A DNA stretch of 64,000 nucleotides from Pachyseris speciosa (lineage: Eukaryota > Cnidaria > Anthozoa > Scleractinia > Pachyseridae), in NCBI GenBank assembly GCA_016490735.1, contig JAEMWC010000033.1, positions 1,121,001 through 1,185,000 of the forward strand. Reading direction: 5' to 3'. Position numbers and translations under genes: made by a program. Under the pieces are notes generated by a model. The model was not told the origin of the DNA and did not search any database. It saw nothing but the letters and a program-made list of their open reading frames with translations. Shown piece by piece: positions 42,501 through 59,908 of this stretch; position 1 is the stretch's first letter, and each line of letters begins with the position of its first letter.

Positions 42501-43445
42501 GGCAGGCCGCGCAAAGCCTGCAATGAAGGCACTAGAAAGGACAATGGAACGGGGGAAGCGAGCGCGCGCGCTAGCTCCCTCCCGTCCCGTCGCTTCGCTT
42601 CCTCCTGTCGCACTCCGTGCTCTTTCCTCTCGCCTTTTCTCTCGCTTTCCCTTTTGCTTTAATTCCCTGTCTAGTGCCCGCTACGTAGGTTAAGATATGC
42701 AGCTAGGGGATAATGTCAGATTGCTAAACTTATTTCTGTCGTTTTCGAGCGAATCTGCATTTTCAGTCTGCATTTTCAGCAAACAAGCAAAGGGGTCTGC
42801 CAGCTGCACTCGTTGTGCTCCTCTAGGGTTCAAACAACTTCTTGGTCTTAAACAAAATGCCATCAAAAAGGTAAATTTCCCGTCCTTCATAGCCTGCGTG
42901 ACAGGCGTAGAAAGAGGATGGAAAGGAAAGGAATCCCCTTTATACGAGCTTCTACACCCGCAACGCAGGCTGCGTCCTTGAGTAATACTTTGAAAATTTC
43001 CAGTTGAGAATTAAACGCTCCATTCTAAGATCTCGGTCTCCGATGCCAGGAAACTGCAGGTAACCCCATCCCCCATAAATCCATTCTTTTCCTTAATACG
43101 AACTCGTTCCCAATTTCGGCTGAAAATGATAAGTAGTTCACGCTCCATTTTCAGCTAGCCTTCCACGCAGTCGTGAGAGGCTAATTTCAGCACCTTTTTC
43201 GCTGGTCATCGTTTCCATTCAACATAACCCTTTTCTAACCACTTTTAAAATCTCGTTTCATTTCGGCCAGATTATGGATATGAAACTCTTTACCTTTAAA
43301 GCAGATCTGGTATGAAGGCTTATTTTTAATGAATCTCTATCATTGACCTGTACATGTCAACATGTGTTGTAGCCTTTGCACAGTTTTGCCGGTCAGGCCA
43401 CTCCTAACCCACAATTGTATTGCTGCATCAAGTTAGTAATTATGT
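39061..43445. other. Repeat-rich intergenic stretch without a supported gene
   Basis: I see a T-run at 40243-40262, a MITE at 40471-40636, and at about 41740-42065 several copies of GGTGGCTAAACG with ATCAAACATT in both orientations, suggesting a decayed MITE. A GC-rich patch at 42490-42680 is hairpin-prone. No ORF shows family motifs. Confidence 0.4.
40471..40636. mobile_element. Short palindromic MITE
   Basis: TGTGCGTATATCGAGTT and CGGGAAGTTTGGAGGGCAC on the left are matched inversely by GTGCTCTCCAAACTTCCCG and AACTCGATATGCACAC on the right, around an 80-bp centre. Confidence 0.65.
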
Positions 43446-43449
43446 AAAC

Positions 43450-43990
43450 ACGTGGATTTTCGTCAATTTTGAGCTTTTGGTGTGTGGAAGCTAAGGTGAT
43501 ACCCGCCGGTTTGAAGCAATACACCAGTTTATTGGAGTGTAGACTTTGCTCTTATTTGTTTTGCTTTATTTTTTTATCGCGATTTAGACCAAACTTTTAA
43601 GATTTCTTTCCTTTAATTTGGTTAATTTTCGATATGAAAATTAAGGCTCTAGAGAAGGGACCTTCTAATCACGCTGGAATGCGTAAGATTTTTTTGTAAG
43701 TTTCCATATTTGTCTGTGACATAACTGAAAACACCTTGTAACTTGTAGCGAAGTAGAATTCAGTGAGCTAGAGTTTTGCAGTCGGAGCGCGCTTGACAAA
43801 TATTTGAAATCGCTGTCAGTTCGGGCAGGTGAGCCAAAATTCAATTTGAGCTTCTGGCGGCGTGAAAATAAAGAATTGGAAAATAATTATAGCATCTTTT
43901 AAACATGTGTACCAAACCTATTCATGATCCAAAAAGAAAGGAAAAATTTTTATGGTCACCACTTTTAGCGGGAGGGCCTCTTAAATATCA
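43450..43990 (+). repeat. R2 repeat copy 3
   Basis: Shares the CGTCAATTTTGAGC start and GGTGTGTGGAAGCTAAGGTG with copy 2 and continues to GGTCACCACTTTTAGCGGG. Confidence 0.75.
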
Positions 43991-44099
43991 AATTGGCCAG
44001 GGTCTACGTAAATTGATGAGTAATTTTTATTATTTCGTATTACCAATTTTTGTATCTTTTGATACGTATTTTATCAATTGAATAGAATTATTATTTTTA

Positions 44100-44855
44100 C
44101 AATAACTGTCAAAATTCTCGCGCGCTGATTGGCTAATTTTTATCATCAATAAGAGTACAGACAAATGAAATTTTAGTGTAGTGTAGCAAGATGGAGTAGG
44201 GTGACACGCAGGACTTTAAAATTGTTTTTAACTTTAGTTATTTGTTGATGACATCCGCCCTGACTGGGATAAAGAGCTAGAATTATCATTTGTTGAACTC
44301 CTGTCTTATGAAAAGTTCCCGAAAATGAAGCAACTGAAAGAAAAACAACCTTGTTTCCGAATCAAGCGGAGTTGACTTTCAAGAATTATTTGAAACGCTG
44401 ATTCCAAAGGCTCCAATCGAAACGTAAGTTAAAGTGGTTTATGAAGATTTTTCCAGGTAAAGACACAGGATAACAATTCTAACAGTTCACTTTCTTTCAA
44501 ACAAATATTTCCTACACTTCTTGTTTTAACAAAAGTTTCGCCAGCAACGAAAACAAACTCCTCGCTATATTCCTAGCCGTGTAACCAGCCTTGCTTGTTT
44601 TTTACCGTTTCCTCGTAAACTGTTCATTGGACATCGACATTCTGTTAAGTTTCCCGCGTGGTGCGCTGAACATGAACTAAACAAAACAATTGCTCGGAAT
44701 GACTAAGGAACAGCTAGACGAAAGTCTTCCACGCTTTTAGGCCAAGGCACGGACTAAAACATAAACCTTTTACATCTCCGCAAGGCTTTTCAGATCGTAT
44801 TTTGAGTTGATTCAACCTTCTGCAGCAAGTTAAGATTTTAATTTATGCGAGGCCC
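44100..44855. repeat. R1 repeat copy 2 of 2
   Basis: Same orientation as 21395-22110. It carries an insertion of about 60 bp near 44565-44625 relative to copy 1 (around CTAGCCGTGTAACCAGCC). Confidence 0.65.
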
Positions 44856-45045
44856 CGCATATTTCCGCCCTCCCTCCCCCTAACTCACTTTTAGGAGAAA
44901 ACCTATGGTTGCTCGGCATTTTCTATTGTATAGGACCAACTTAAATGACCTTTTAATGTTCAGACTACCACTTAGGACAGATTATTATTATAATTATCGT
45001 CATCATCATCATCATCATTGTTATTATTATTGATGAATCAGTTAT

Positions 45046-45446
45046 TTAAAGGGAGCATCCACTCTTACAACAAATGCACGCTAAATTAATGGAAATAATT
45101 ACTAGTATCCAAATTTTGTTTTGAGACGTGGATATAACATTTAAGCGTACAAGAAAATCAATACTATTATCGCCTATTTTCGCTTTCAAATTTCCCGGGC
45201 GCGGCCATTTTGGATTTGGTAGCGCGTAATGGTTGCAGCTATTGTCTGGAAGCAAATGAAGCAGAAAATCCTTTATGTTAAACAATAGGGCAACCCGGAA
45301 AATTTAAAAGCGAAAATTGGCGATGATGATATCCATTTTTGTACACTTAAATGTTATATCCACATTTTAAAACAAAATTTGAAATCTAGTAATTATTGTC
45401 TATAATTTAGCGTCAATTTGTTGTAAGAGTGGAGGTTCCCTTTTAA
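45046..45446. mobile_element. Palindromic MITE with TTAA flanks
   Basis: TTAA at 45046-45049 and 45443-45446 flank AGGGAGCATCCACTCTTACA and its inverse TGTAAGAGTGGAGGTTCCCT. Arms of about 150-170 bp include AATAATTACTAG and its partner. TTAA suggests the same mobilising type as the MITE in gene B exon 6, though the end sequences differ. Confidence 0.7.
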
Positions 45447-45536
45447 AAGCATATTTGCAACAACTATATAGAAAGGTAATAAACATTGTTAAAAAGAAAC
45501 AAATGTCAAACTTAAATAAAAGTCATTATCGTTATT

Positions 45537-45544
45537 ATTATTAC

Positions 45545-45593
<49 letters not shown>

Positions 45594-45915
45594 CACTAAA
45601 ACGCTAGCCAAGCGTGTGTCCGCTAATTTTAGAAAGTAGTAATGGCGTGAGCCTGTAAATTAGTAATTTTAGGATCTTTTTAATATAATTATTTCATCAT
45701 AATGTTTGTCTATGATGGTGGAATGTAAATTGGTCATATGATGACTGCCGATTTAAGGCTAGCCAAGCGTGTGTCCGCTAATTTTAGAAAGTCGAATAAT
45801 GGCGTGAGCTGGCAAATTAGCATTTTAGGATCTTTTAATATATTTATTTCAAACTTTTAATCTATGACAGTGGAATGTAAATTGGTGACATGTCAATGAA
45901 AATTTCTTATTAAAA

Positions 45916-46003
<88 letters not shown>
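45537..46003 (+). repeat. (ATT)n tracts around a 155-bp tandem duplication
   Basis: ATT runs at 45537-45590 and 45915-46002 bracket two copies of GCTAGCCAAGCGTGTGTCCG ... GGAATGTAAATTGGT (about 45603-45740 and 45760-45890). Confidence 0.8.
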
Positions 46004-47680
46004 TTGTTGTTATTAGTATGGGCATTATAAACACTTCTGGATGACAGATCTAACTTAAATCACAAAAACTAGGCGGCGAACCATTATTAGCTTCCGTGTG
46101 AAAATTGTCAGTAAAAATGTATCAAAAATCGTTTGAAAACATAGAAAATCTTCAACCACTTACAGTAGGATTGTTAAGAAACTCGTAATAGCTATTCAGG
46201 CTAATGATCTGGTCGCACCAGTTTTGATCTAGCATATGGTTTTAAATGACCACTTAATTAACCACTTGTGACAGATCATCATTATCATCATCATCATCAT
46301 CATCACCATCATTTTCATCATCATTCTTATTCACTTTCATTGGCTAGGTACACATTTTGAGAAAGGCAGTCAAGCACTTCAAATTCGGGACTGTCTCTGG
46401 ATTTTACAGCCTTTGTGAGCAGGCGTTTTTTCTTCCGCCGTTCGTTCCAACTCTCCCCGGTAAACGGTACTCGCTCGCCTAAAAACCACTTGTACTGCAG
46501 GCGATATCTCGCACAACCGATTATTGTTTAATGGCGTCCAGTCAGAAAGAGGGAATCGGCATGGACACCGTCTGGCTGGCACATGTAAATCTTGGCACGT
46601 ATTTCGACCCCTTGGAAAATTTGGGATTTGATTTTCTTCGGCAGCTAGCCCTGGGTCGTTTGGAAGGATTTTCCATTTAGAGGTACGCGAATTGACGTGA
46701 ATTTTCAGGCCTTCCTGTTGCGTGGCTTGGAAGCTGAGTGGTGCTTTTTTTCTGGGGAAATGCCTCGGCACTGGACGGAGCAGTTGTTATATTCGTTAAA
46801 CCCCTGGCGTTTCGTTATCAGGCGCAATCAAAGGCGAACTCAAAACCCTTCGAAATTGCTTAAAATACCACTTCTGAGAGAGAAGGACGACAATATACCA
46901 CAAATAAGGTAGTTTAACTTTTACTCGACATTGCTCCATAAATAATTTGGCGATATGTCGCTATAGGGGATCCTTGATGGAGCTCCTTGATGGAGCTACA
47001 AATAAATCAGTTCTGAATATTGAAAGGTCATAGTATGAATAACTCTGCCAATGAATATGAGCCTTGTATATTGAATACTTTTTTGTGCAACGCGGGTTTA
47101 AAAACTCAAAATTTTGCAAAGAATGTATGAGCTCATTAGCGCTTTTGTCACCCAGAAATTTTGCAGTTTTTGGGAGACAACATCTCCTTGAATATTACAC
47201 CTAAAGAGCTAAAACTTTCACAATGTATGAAATTTCACTAGCTCTTTGGCTGCCTGGAGTCAAATCACATCTAACATGTTTCCTTCTGTAAGCAAAGCCG
47301 TATGCAAATGAGCAAAAATGTAAACAATGACGTAAGCATGAATCCCCCTATAGTATTAAACTTACGGTAAATGCCATACATTTACTATAACATTACAAAC
47401 GATTAAAAAGATTGTGTGGACTTCCTGTGTTACTACACGTCAGGTGAGTGACAAGTCATCGTGCATTTGGAGGTTATGGTACCCGCGTTTTGCTGGAATA
47501 ATAGAACTGTCTGCAGTTGTTACGGCTGTAAAGTTAAGTCAGTCCAGTGTTGATTTCAACGACCATTAGTATCCGTTCAGTGAGAGGCGCGATTCGCTAA
47601 GAGGATGGATTTGACCCCAGACGATTGACTTAAGGCCTCGTTAGGCACATTCAAAGCATTTGTTATTCATGTTCATTCGG
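46004..47680. other. Intergenic; one unassigned 130-codon ORF (46379-46771, -)
   Basis: A (CAT)n run lies at 46280-46324. The minus ORF is Arg/Pro-rich (for example VPARRCPCRFPLSDWTPLNN), has no recognised domain and is probably a chance ORF in repeat DNA. The rest shows nothing I can support. Confidence 0.3.
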
Positions 47681-47684
47681 TTAT

Positions 47685-48055
47685 TAAACACGAAGACGCG
47701 CTATATAAGGAGCGGTACGTTAGGTACGTTCGGATCATTTGTCAATCAACCGTCGACCCATACAGAACTCCGTGAAAATTTGTGCAATAAAAGACCGCTT
47801 CTGAGCAACAAGTTCATAGTATTTTGTGTCTTTCTTGTTTTCGAGTTTCTCAGTGACTTTTATTGCCATGGAAGAATATGTGGAGGTTTGTATGTACTGA
47901 AATTGCCGTGCCAATGTTTGAACGTTTCGATTTATGGCGCTAATTTTGAAGTTCCAAATGGTTTGCTTACGCCACCGCACAATGGTGACAGTAAAACTAA
48001 AATGCAAATGAAACAGGGGCGGAGCTTTGCCTTTTATAGCGCGTCTTCGTGTTTA
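47685..48055. mobile_element. MITE-like inverted repeat adjacent to R3 copy 3
   Basis: TAAACACGAAGACGCGCTATA at the left is matched exactly in inverse at 48035-48055. The 330-bp centre has a 142-codon ORF without motifs. Confidence 0.5.
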
Positions 48056-48570
48056 AGCGGCCGTCGCTTAGCGACGAGCCGCTTCTAGTAATATCCAATT
48101 TTTTTTTGGTGGTTATTTTTCGTCGTGGTGTCCGCCGAGAGGCCCGTGCCCCTCTCGGCCAGAGAAAGAGACAATGACTGTAAGTTAAGCCATAAATTTT
48201 CTATTTGCGGCGCCCGGATTTGAACCCGCGATCTTCAGATCCCAACCTCGGCCCCTTATCCGATTGCGCTAATGACACTTCTCTTGCGGTTACTAGAGAA
48301 TTTTGTAGTAAATAAAGTCATTAGGTCACGCATCGTCTCTTTAAAATCCGTTTCAGTGCCCAAGGGTTACAGAGAAAAGAAATGTTTTGTCAGAATTGAA
48401 TTACTCCAATGTACATCCCATAACAAAGCATTTGTTTTGAGCAGTATTTCAGAACACCGATGATTGGGAGTCCGATATTTTTGGAATTTTTTCCGATCTT
48501 AACTAAAGCTATTCGGAAGACCGTAAATGTTTTTAAACTGAACTTGTAGATTTTGGTGGCCATACAATAC
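48055..48570 (-). repeat. R3 repeat copy 3 with better-preserved tRNA-like head
   Basis: On the minus strand it has TTAGCGCAATCGGATAAGGG, then GCGGGTTCAAATCCGGGCGC (B box), then the GGGCACGGGCCTCTCGGCGG part. This suggests the R3 family is a SINE or SINE-containing composite. Confidence 0.6.
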
Positions 48571-49785
48571 AGGGGTCAGCGTCAGCAATCCCGAAAGCCT
48601 TCCTAAAAGAAATGTTTAGTCTGAATTGAATTGAATTGGAAGATAAACTAGTGATGGTGCAATACCGGAAGTGAAATCGACAACAAAGCTCTTTTGATTG
48701 CGTGGCGTTGTTTGAACGTTGCTTAGTGTTGGATATATTTATTTGAATCCAGCTCGCATGGTCAAACAGGCCGCTTCAAAACTCTCCAAGAATTTCTTGT
48801 TTTGTTTTGATTTCTGAAGTTTGTTTTCTTTGTTATGCCTGAATTTCTTGATTCACAGGCCTTTGGTGCCATTAGAACATGTTTTCTGTCGATTGAGGGC
48901 CGAAAAATGAAGTCATTGTCGCAGTTTCTAATAAGCTTGGTATCAATTTAACAATTTGTGAATACAGACATTTATGAATGCATTTCGATAATTCCTTGTA
49001 TATGATGGCGACTAAAATAGCTTTGTTTTCGTGCAAAAAAATGTTTTTATTCACAAAATACCCATTCTAATAAAACAGACCGAACTGTGAGGAAACAGTA
49101 ACTTCATAAGTACCTTAATTCTTTAGAATTGTGCCCACTTTAGCCAAGGTTTACTGACATCTTCTTTGTTTACGGTGAACATTCCGAGAAAGCTACGACA
49201 TGCCTGAGGCATAAGTAATTTTTTCCTTAAAATTAGGTTTCATCGTAAAGTTGAGGCTGAGTTTGTTTGTGAAGTTCATGTACTTTTGTCATGTGTTAGA
49301 AGCAAGGGCAAACCGTAGACATCACCGTACTTTTTTGTCCACAACGGCGGTTAACAACACAAGACGTTTGGTCCGGAACGTTCATGACCGCCATGCTTTT
49401 TACATTTCTGCGACCCTGTCCTTCGGTGTATATTGAAACTTGTAATGAAACGAATTTTTTCAGCATAGTTAACCATACGTTAACTAATTTCTGTCCGTCA
49501 TTTTTTACGCGTTTTTCTGTAATTTTCGAGGGGTTGAGGTCAAGTCGATCTGGTTATTCCATATAAGGGGTTATCGCGAAGATTTCGATGGTCCACAACA
49601 TCGAAGGCTCTATCTTTCATGTCACGCTTGTCACGTTAGCTGTCGTTTATTTCTAAACGATTACTGCAGCTGCAATTCGTTACATATTTGATTTTTAAGT
49701 GTGTTTTCCGAGCCATTTTCCACCTCAGAAGGCCCCCTGCCTGGCATCATAAAGCTGGATTGATGGGTAGAGGCAATTCTTTGAA
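48571..49785. other. Intergenic, no supported feature
   Basis: Only short ORFs without motifs, AT-rich sequence and no clear repeat ends. Confidence 0.4.
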
Positions 49786-49789
49786 AGGG

Positions 49790-50031
49790 TTCGATGGGTT
49801 CGATTCCAGGACTCGGCGTTATAAGTGGGCTGAGTTTATTGGTTCTCTACTCTGCTCCGAGAGGTTTTTCCTCCGGGTACTCCGGTTTTCCCCTCTCCCC
49901 CAAAACCAACATTTGATTTCATTTGATTTATTTAGAGTTGATTTGATTTAGTCTCCCCAATTAGTAGAGCATCTCTGCTCGGCTAAATACATTTGAGACA
50001 TAAATAAAGTGATTATTATTATTATTATTAT
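49790..50031 (+). mobile_element. SINE family S, copy 2 (head-truncated)
   Basis: Begins at the B-box part (GGGTTCGATTCCAGGACTCG) and continues through the CTCCGAGAGGTTTTTCCTCC body to GTGATTATTATT. The A box is missing. Confidence 0.75.
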
Positions 50032-50757
50032 GACAAGTGAAACCGGAAATAACAATATATAATTATATATCCCATAAAAAGGTAGATATAAGGCAAAGAA
50101 ACAAAATGATGGTCGAAAAGGGTAACTTTTAATGCCATATATTACGGCGAGACATAATTAACCTTCTTCAGGGCAACACTGAAGCAAAGAAAAAATGGAG
50201 AAAACGGTTACAATACAGAAAAAGAAATAATAGACGTGTACTGAAGCGGCTACCAAAAAAGTGGCATTCCCAAGGTGGTAAGAACAATGATAAGTTGTGA
50301 TGAATTTGCAATTTTGTTAGACTCTGCAACAAAGTTAAGACATAAGTAGATACTGCTACGTAAGGGGCGGAACCAGAAGAAAAAAGTACAATCAGTTGAA
50401 GGTTCAGAACCCCTGCCCCACCCATTCATGCACTACTGACTTATTATTTAGACCTTGTAGACATTGTTTCTCTCACTTAACTTCTCATGGTTTTGAAAGT
50501 TATTTGTTGCTGAGCCAGCAAGCCAGAGCTTACTAATAAATGTAAAAAAAAATGGTTGTACTGAAATTTGGGGATTAAATGTTGTACAGACTGAAGATTG
50601 TATTCATATTTTTGTGGATATTTATTATGAGTGGGCTTGAATCGAGGCAAGTGAATTTGTAGTTCTTTGGGAAAATAGTTGACAATTTTTCTTTATTATT
50701 TTTACCTTTTTTAGTTTTTGCATATTAATTCATTCATACCAGAAATCACAAGTGTTA

Positions 50758-55325
<4,568 letters not shown>

Positions 55326-55334
55326 TAAGGATAA

Positions 55335-55720
55335 TAGTACATTTTGTATTGCTGTTTATTTGTATTTATACCGTTTGTTGCTTGTAGGAAAGCTTTCATT
55401 TGCATTCATTTGTTATCCTCGTAAAAAGGTGAGAAAACCAAACGAGCAACTGCAACTTCATAAAATGAGCAAGCAGTCTGAAAATAATATTACATTTTGT
55501 ATTGCTGTTTACTTATACTACCGTTTGTTGCTTGTAGGAACTGAACTTTCATTTGCATTCATTTGTCATTCTCGCGGAAAAGTGAGAAAACCAAAAAAAC
55601 AATCAACTGCACAAGAATAAAATCGACGTTGAAAATGAGCGTTGTAGCATTCTGAAAATAATAATAAATTTTGCATTGCTGTTTACTTGTATTTATACTG
55701 TTTGTTGCACAAGAATAAGT
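55335..55720 (+). repeat. Tandem repeat, about 2.5 units of ~155-175 bp
   Basis: TTTTGTATTGCTGTTTA and CCGTTTGTTGCTTGTAGGAA, then TTTCATTTGCATTCATTTGT, recur at about 55339 and 55494. A shorter third unit starts near 55670. Confidence 0.7.
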
Positions 55721-55739
55721 AATTTATTTAAGCTCGATA

Positions 55740-56022
55740 ACGTGGGGAGTGGTTGCCCAATCTCCCGAGCCGGGGGCTCATGTAATAAACGCTCGAGCAT
55801 TCCGGATCCAGTTGGAATTTAGAAGTGTTGGTTTTTGAGGAGAGGGGAAAACCGGAGTACCCGGAGAAAAACCTCTCGGGGCGGAGAAGAGAACCAACAA
55901 CAAACTCAACCCACATATGACGTCTGGTCCGGGAATCGAACCTGGGCCACATTGGTGGAAGGCTCGTGCTCTCACCACTACGCCATCCCTGCTCCCCAAA
56001 CCACTACGCCATTCCTGCTCCT
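55740..56022 (-). mobile_element. SINE family S, copy 3
   Basis: The minus strand carries head GGCGTAGTGGTGAGAGC, B box GGTTCGATTCC and the GAGAGGTTTTTCTCCGGGTA body. The tail differs (TTATTACATGAGCCCC). A duplicated head fragment (GGCGTAGTGGTTTGGGG) precedes it at 56000-56022. Confidence 0.75.
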
Positions 56023-56620
56023 CAACTCCGTTCGGCTATTACTGATGCACGTCATCAACTCTTAGAACCTAAAGCGCGCTCAAATGATTGAAACGTCATC
56101 AACTCCCAGAACCTGAAGCGCGCTGATTTAACCAGCTCAAGTTTTCGTCCGGTATAGAGACTATATTACAATACTGTAAGTAATTTGTATATATACGCGC
56201 GGAATACAATGATGTCTCCTCGGGTTGTGGCCTTGTCACAGTGGTCAAAATTTGTACTCGGCTGCGCCTCGTGAGTCCACAACATCTTGACCGCTTTGAT
56301 GACAAATATCATTGTCCATAAGAGTACAGATAACGCTAAACCGCATTCGATTTGTTAACTTTTTTATCACGCTTTTTCAAATGATTAGCTTAAAGAGAAC
56401 ATTTTAAAATTTGCCTTATGGTTTATTTTGTCCACGATTGCACGAAGTAAAGAGGAACGACATGTTAAGGAAGCTGTGTGTGTTAAGGAAGCTGTGGTAG
56501 AAACTCTTATGGTAGCGTTGTTTAAAGGTTAGAACTTGCTTCCGTTCAGGAGAAGGAAAGCTGTTTTCTCCGGCCAGTTCGTAATTCTTCTTAATGCTCA
56601 TCGAGGCAAGTAGGATCGAT

Positions 56621-56653
<33 letters not shown>

Positions 56654-57500
56654 ACAATGTAGGTCATTTGATGTTACCCTAGAGAACTGTTTCTTTGAAA
56701 TTCCGCCATATGTACGCATAATTTTTGAAAAGACAAAAGGCAAATCCCCTTGGGAAGATCACATGGTTTACATTGGGAAAACACAATTTACAAGCTAAGA
56801 AGGTCTATTGTTAATGCCGGGTGGCAGCTACAAACAAAGGTATTACTCGCTTGCGCCTCTTTTGATTTGATAATCCACGAGAGGCAAGATGAGGTAATGA
56901 AATTAATTCATATAACATTCTCTTTTTAAAGTTTATTGAAACAAACAAAAAACTACAAACAATAATAGCAAAATGAGAGCAGCAGGTTAGACCTCACCGA
57001 TCAGTATCCAGGTTAGCAGCCCATTTTGATTACACTTAATTCGATTCCTCTGAAATCTACTCAAAAGCTAAAAGTTATAAGGCAGACTGAGTTCATTACT
57101 AATGTAACTTATAACGGTTGTCTTAACATGCACGATTTAAAGCAAAGAACCTACAAAACTATACCAAGCTGTCCAAATTACGAGATAATAAGATAAAATA
57201 AATGCCTCTAAAAATTGAGCTTGTGACTCGTACTAATCCTTGGATGCAACTCAGTCGCATTCGCAAAGCATTACAACAAAAGCAATCTGTCCTCGAAGAG
57301 AGCGGGTCGTGAACTCCAGGAAAACGCACGTTTAAGTGCTCTCATTGTGACATATAAATTGCTTCTGGTTTTTGCCTCTGAAAGGCTAGAAAGGTTTTTT
57401 TTTCCTACATAAAAACAGACCAAATGCGTTCTCGAGGCCAAGAGCTGGAAACGCAAACCAAAGTGAACGCATGATCAATTCTGACCAAGTCTTCAAGTTT
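56023..57500. other. 3' flank of gene A; AATAAA near 56935 on the minus strand
   Basis: A minus-strand AATAAA lies in TTTCAATAAACTTT at about 56932-56945. It is a candidate polyadenylation signal for gene A, giving a 3' UTR of about 560 bp. No other feature supported. Confidence 0.35.
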
Positions 57501-57502
57501 GT

Positions 57503-57766
57503 TTATGGCCAAGGCCACGATTCATCCACAAGACAATGATTTTCTTCATAGTGCTGTAACAGCTTTCCCCACATCTCATCCATGCCTAAGAGATGCTTGT
57601 TTCCTGTAAAGGATAAAATACTTATTTCAGAGAAGGACATGTGCACATTTTAGAATTGAGACTGCGCGCGTGCAAGTTTCAGTCGATTAGTCTGCATCTC
57701 ACGACTTTAATACTCCTGTACGTGCAATGAAATGATTTGTTCTGTTGTTCCAACCCTAATTGTTAC

Positions 57767-57815
<49 letters not shown>

Positions 57816-59908
57816 ATTATTATTATTATTATTATTATTATCACAGAAGAGCATTTCTTACCAATAATGCAAAGCCCTCTACGTGCACGCGTTAGCCCCA
57901 CATTCATCTGATGCTCATCTGTCAAGAAACCCAGATGCTCACGAAGCCAGCTTAGAGTGGGCTCTGGGTCAATTTCGTCTTTCTTCAAGGAGCGAACCAA
58001 CGATATGATGACGTAATCCCATTCACTTCCTAAAATTGAATTAAAATGCGCATAATCGTGAAACAACAGGCCACTCAATGGTGAAAATATGTTTATGCAT
58101 TCCGATAACGAAAGCAGTATTAAAACGTATAAAAATTTGCAATGTCTATCGCGATACCCCAGGTGTGACGTGCATGTAATAGTGAGGGATATCTGCGGAA
58201 GAATGCGTGATTTTTAAATTGTATTGCTCACAAACTGACAACAGGACAAAGCCAAACCCACGCGCTCACCACCCTCCTCCCCCAAACCAAAAAACTACAA
58301 TTACCTTGACTTTTAGTGAAAGTCGTGACTTGAATTTCATCGTAGGCGCCCCTCAGTAGCTCGCTAATCTTGCTCCGCTGCTCTCTGTACGGTGAAAGTA
58401 TGACAACATCTGACAAGCGCACTTGAGGTTTGTGGTGGTTGACGAGGTATTTTGCCACTTGAACCTTCAAACGGGTGCAAAAGGTGAGAGTTAATTACTT
58501 TTGGCTGCCCAAACGTAATGTATTTAAGTGGAATATAAAACTGGTTGAGTGGCATCGGCATTTCATGGCCATTGCATCGCTTTAATATCCAGAGAAAGAA
58601 TTTTTACGTCGATAGAATAAATGAATTACGCCACGATGGAATACTAATAGTTATATTGTGTGCGACCTGAGTAAAGGGCCGTATTCGGATCACTTCGTGC
58701 AGTGAAAATGAACATCTGCATACCACTTTTCTAACTTCTTTCATGTTTCTCTTGGAGTCTTCGTTGCTTTCCGAGGTCGCTATGGCTGAGGATTCTTCCA
58801 CTCCCTCCACATGGCAGAAAGCAATGGGGAGATTCACTTTCCGGCGAACCATCGCGGGCCAAAAGGTAACTGGGCTAGGAGAACGGGATTTTACTACTTC
58901 AGCTGTCTCGAGTTTCCCATCATAGAACTCCTTGGATGGAAATTCACAAATTCCATTGTGCTAAGAGTAAAACGAAAAGATGTAAGTTGATTAATTGATG
59001 AAATTTTGTTTAATACTTCGCATATTCGCTCAGCCTGGTCAGTAAGTAACACAAAGGCTTTTTGATTTAACAAATCTAAGCTCAAAGGTCTACTTAACAG
59101 CAAAAGAGCTTTGAACAATATATTGGTTTGCATATTCTGGCCATTCATCTGGCGTGTTTTGCCTTATTTGTTTTTGTCTTTAGATTGTAAGATTAAAAGA
59201 GTGGGTTATAAACGAAGCCGTAACCTGACAGGTTGTTGTGTATCAACGACAATTTACTGAAAACAAACGAACTTGCTAGGGGAACGTTTCATCTATAGTC
59301 AACTCCAGGGTCAATTCCGCCTAGTATAACGCCCGATAATGGCTTCACTTGATAGATCCAAGAGGACGAACTAGCCAATCAAGCGAGTCTAAGCAAGAGA
59401 AGACCTGGGAAGTGGCAACTGTAAAAAAGGGAGGTCTATGGCACAGGTTCCTAAGGGAGAGATGTACAGCACTGGCGAATATGGCGCGTTAATAAATTTT
59501 CGTCCGAACCCTGTCTGATTCAAAGGAGCTGGGCGGGAGGAGGTGTTTATTTGAGGAAATAGACTATTCCATCATAATTACCATTCTGTACTGCAGCCTC
59601 AACATCAATGCTCGTTTTGAATGCCTCTCAAACATAGACACACTTAAACCAAGTGCTTTTGCCACGTGATCCTGAATGACTGGCTGCAGCTGTTTATGGT
59701 CACCAATCAGAACCACTTGTCGAGCTTCTGAGCACGTGATCGGCACGAGTGATTCAGGCTCCATGCACATGCCGCATTCATCCACAATACACTGCTGGAT
59801 GTTATCACAAGAGGTGATTATCCTGGGACTACCGGCTGTTACGCATGTGCAAAGTATAATTTGCGCTCCAGAATTCTCAAGTGCCCACCGTTCTGCTTGT
59901 CCGATAAG
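57503..59908 (-). CDS. Gene A: HELZ2-like SF1 RNA helicase, 3' five exons (motifs II-VI)
   Basis: Exons 59908-59582, 58960-58724, 58464-58305, 58029-57862 and 57603-57503, all with AG/GT borders, stop TAA at 57503-57505. Exon 1 has QCIVDECGMCMEPESLVP (motif II, DECG), VVLIGDHKQLQP (motif III) and LRLQYRM. Exon 2 has HNGICEFPSKEFYDGKLET. Exon 3 has VVILSPYREQR (motif IV) and VTTFTKSQG (motif V region). Exon 4 has DYVIISLVRS and MNVGLTRARRGLCIIG (motif VI). Exon 5 is the short tail GNKHLLGMDEMWGKLL ... ending SWPWP. This is the UPF1/HELZ2/ZNFX1 branch: ATP-driven RNA unwinding, cytoplasmic, often in RNA surveillance. No lesion is seen. The Walker A exon must lie upstream beyond the LINE or outside the window. 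An ATT-repeat tract (57768-57841) sits in the last intron. Confidence 0.85.
57768..57841 (+). repeat. (ATT)n microsatellite in gene A last intron
   Basis: About 24 units with one ATA interruption near 57812; it reads as poly-Ile on the minus strand. Confidence 0.95.

Noticed and set aside
48252..48463. Small conserved ORF shared by R3 copies
   Set aside because: Differences between copies do not preserve codons; the unit is SINE-like.
50140..50185. Another hammerhead ribozyme (CCCTGAAGAAGG context)
   Set aside because: No GAAAC box and CUGAUGA is altered.
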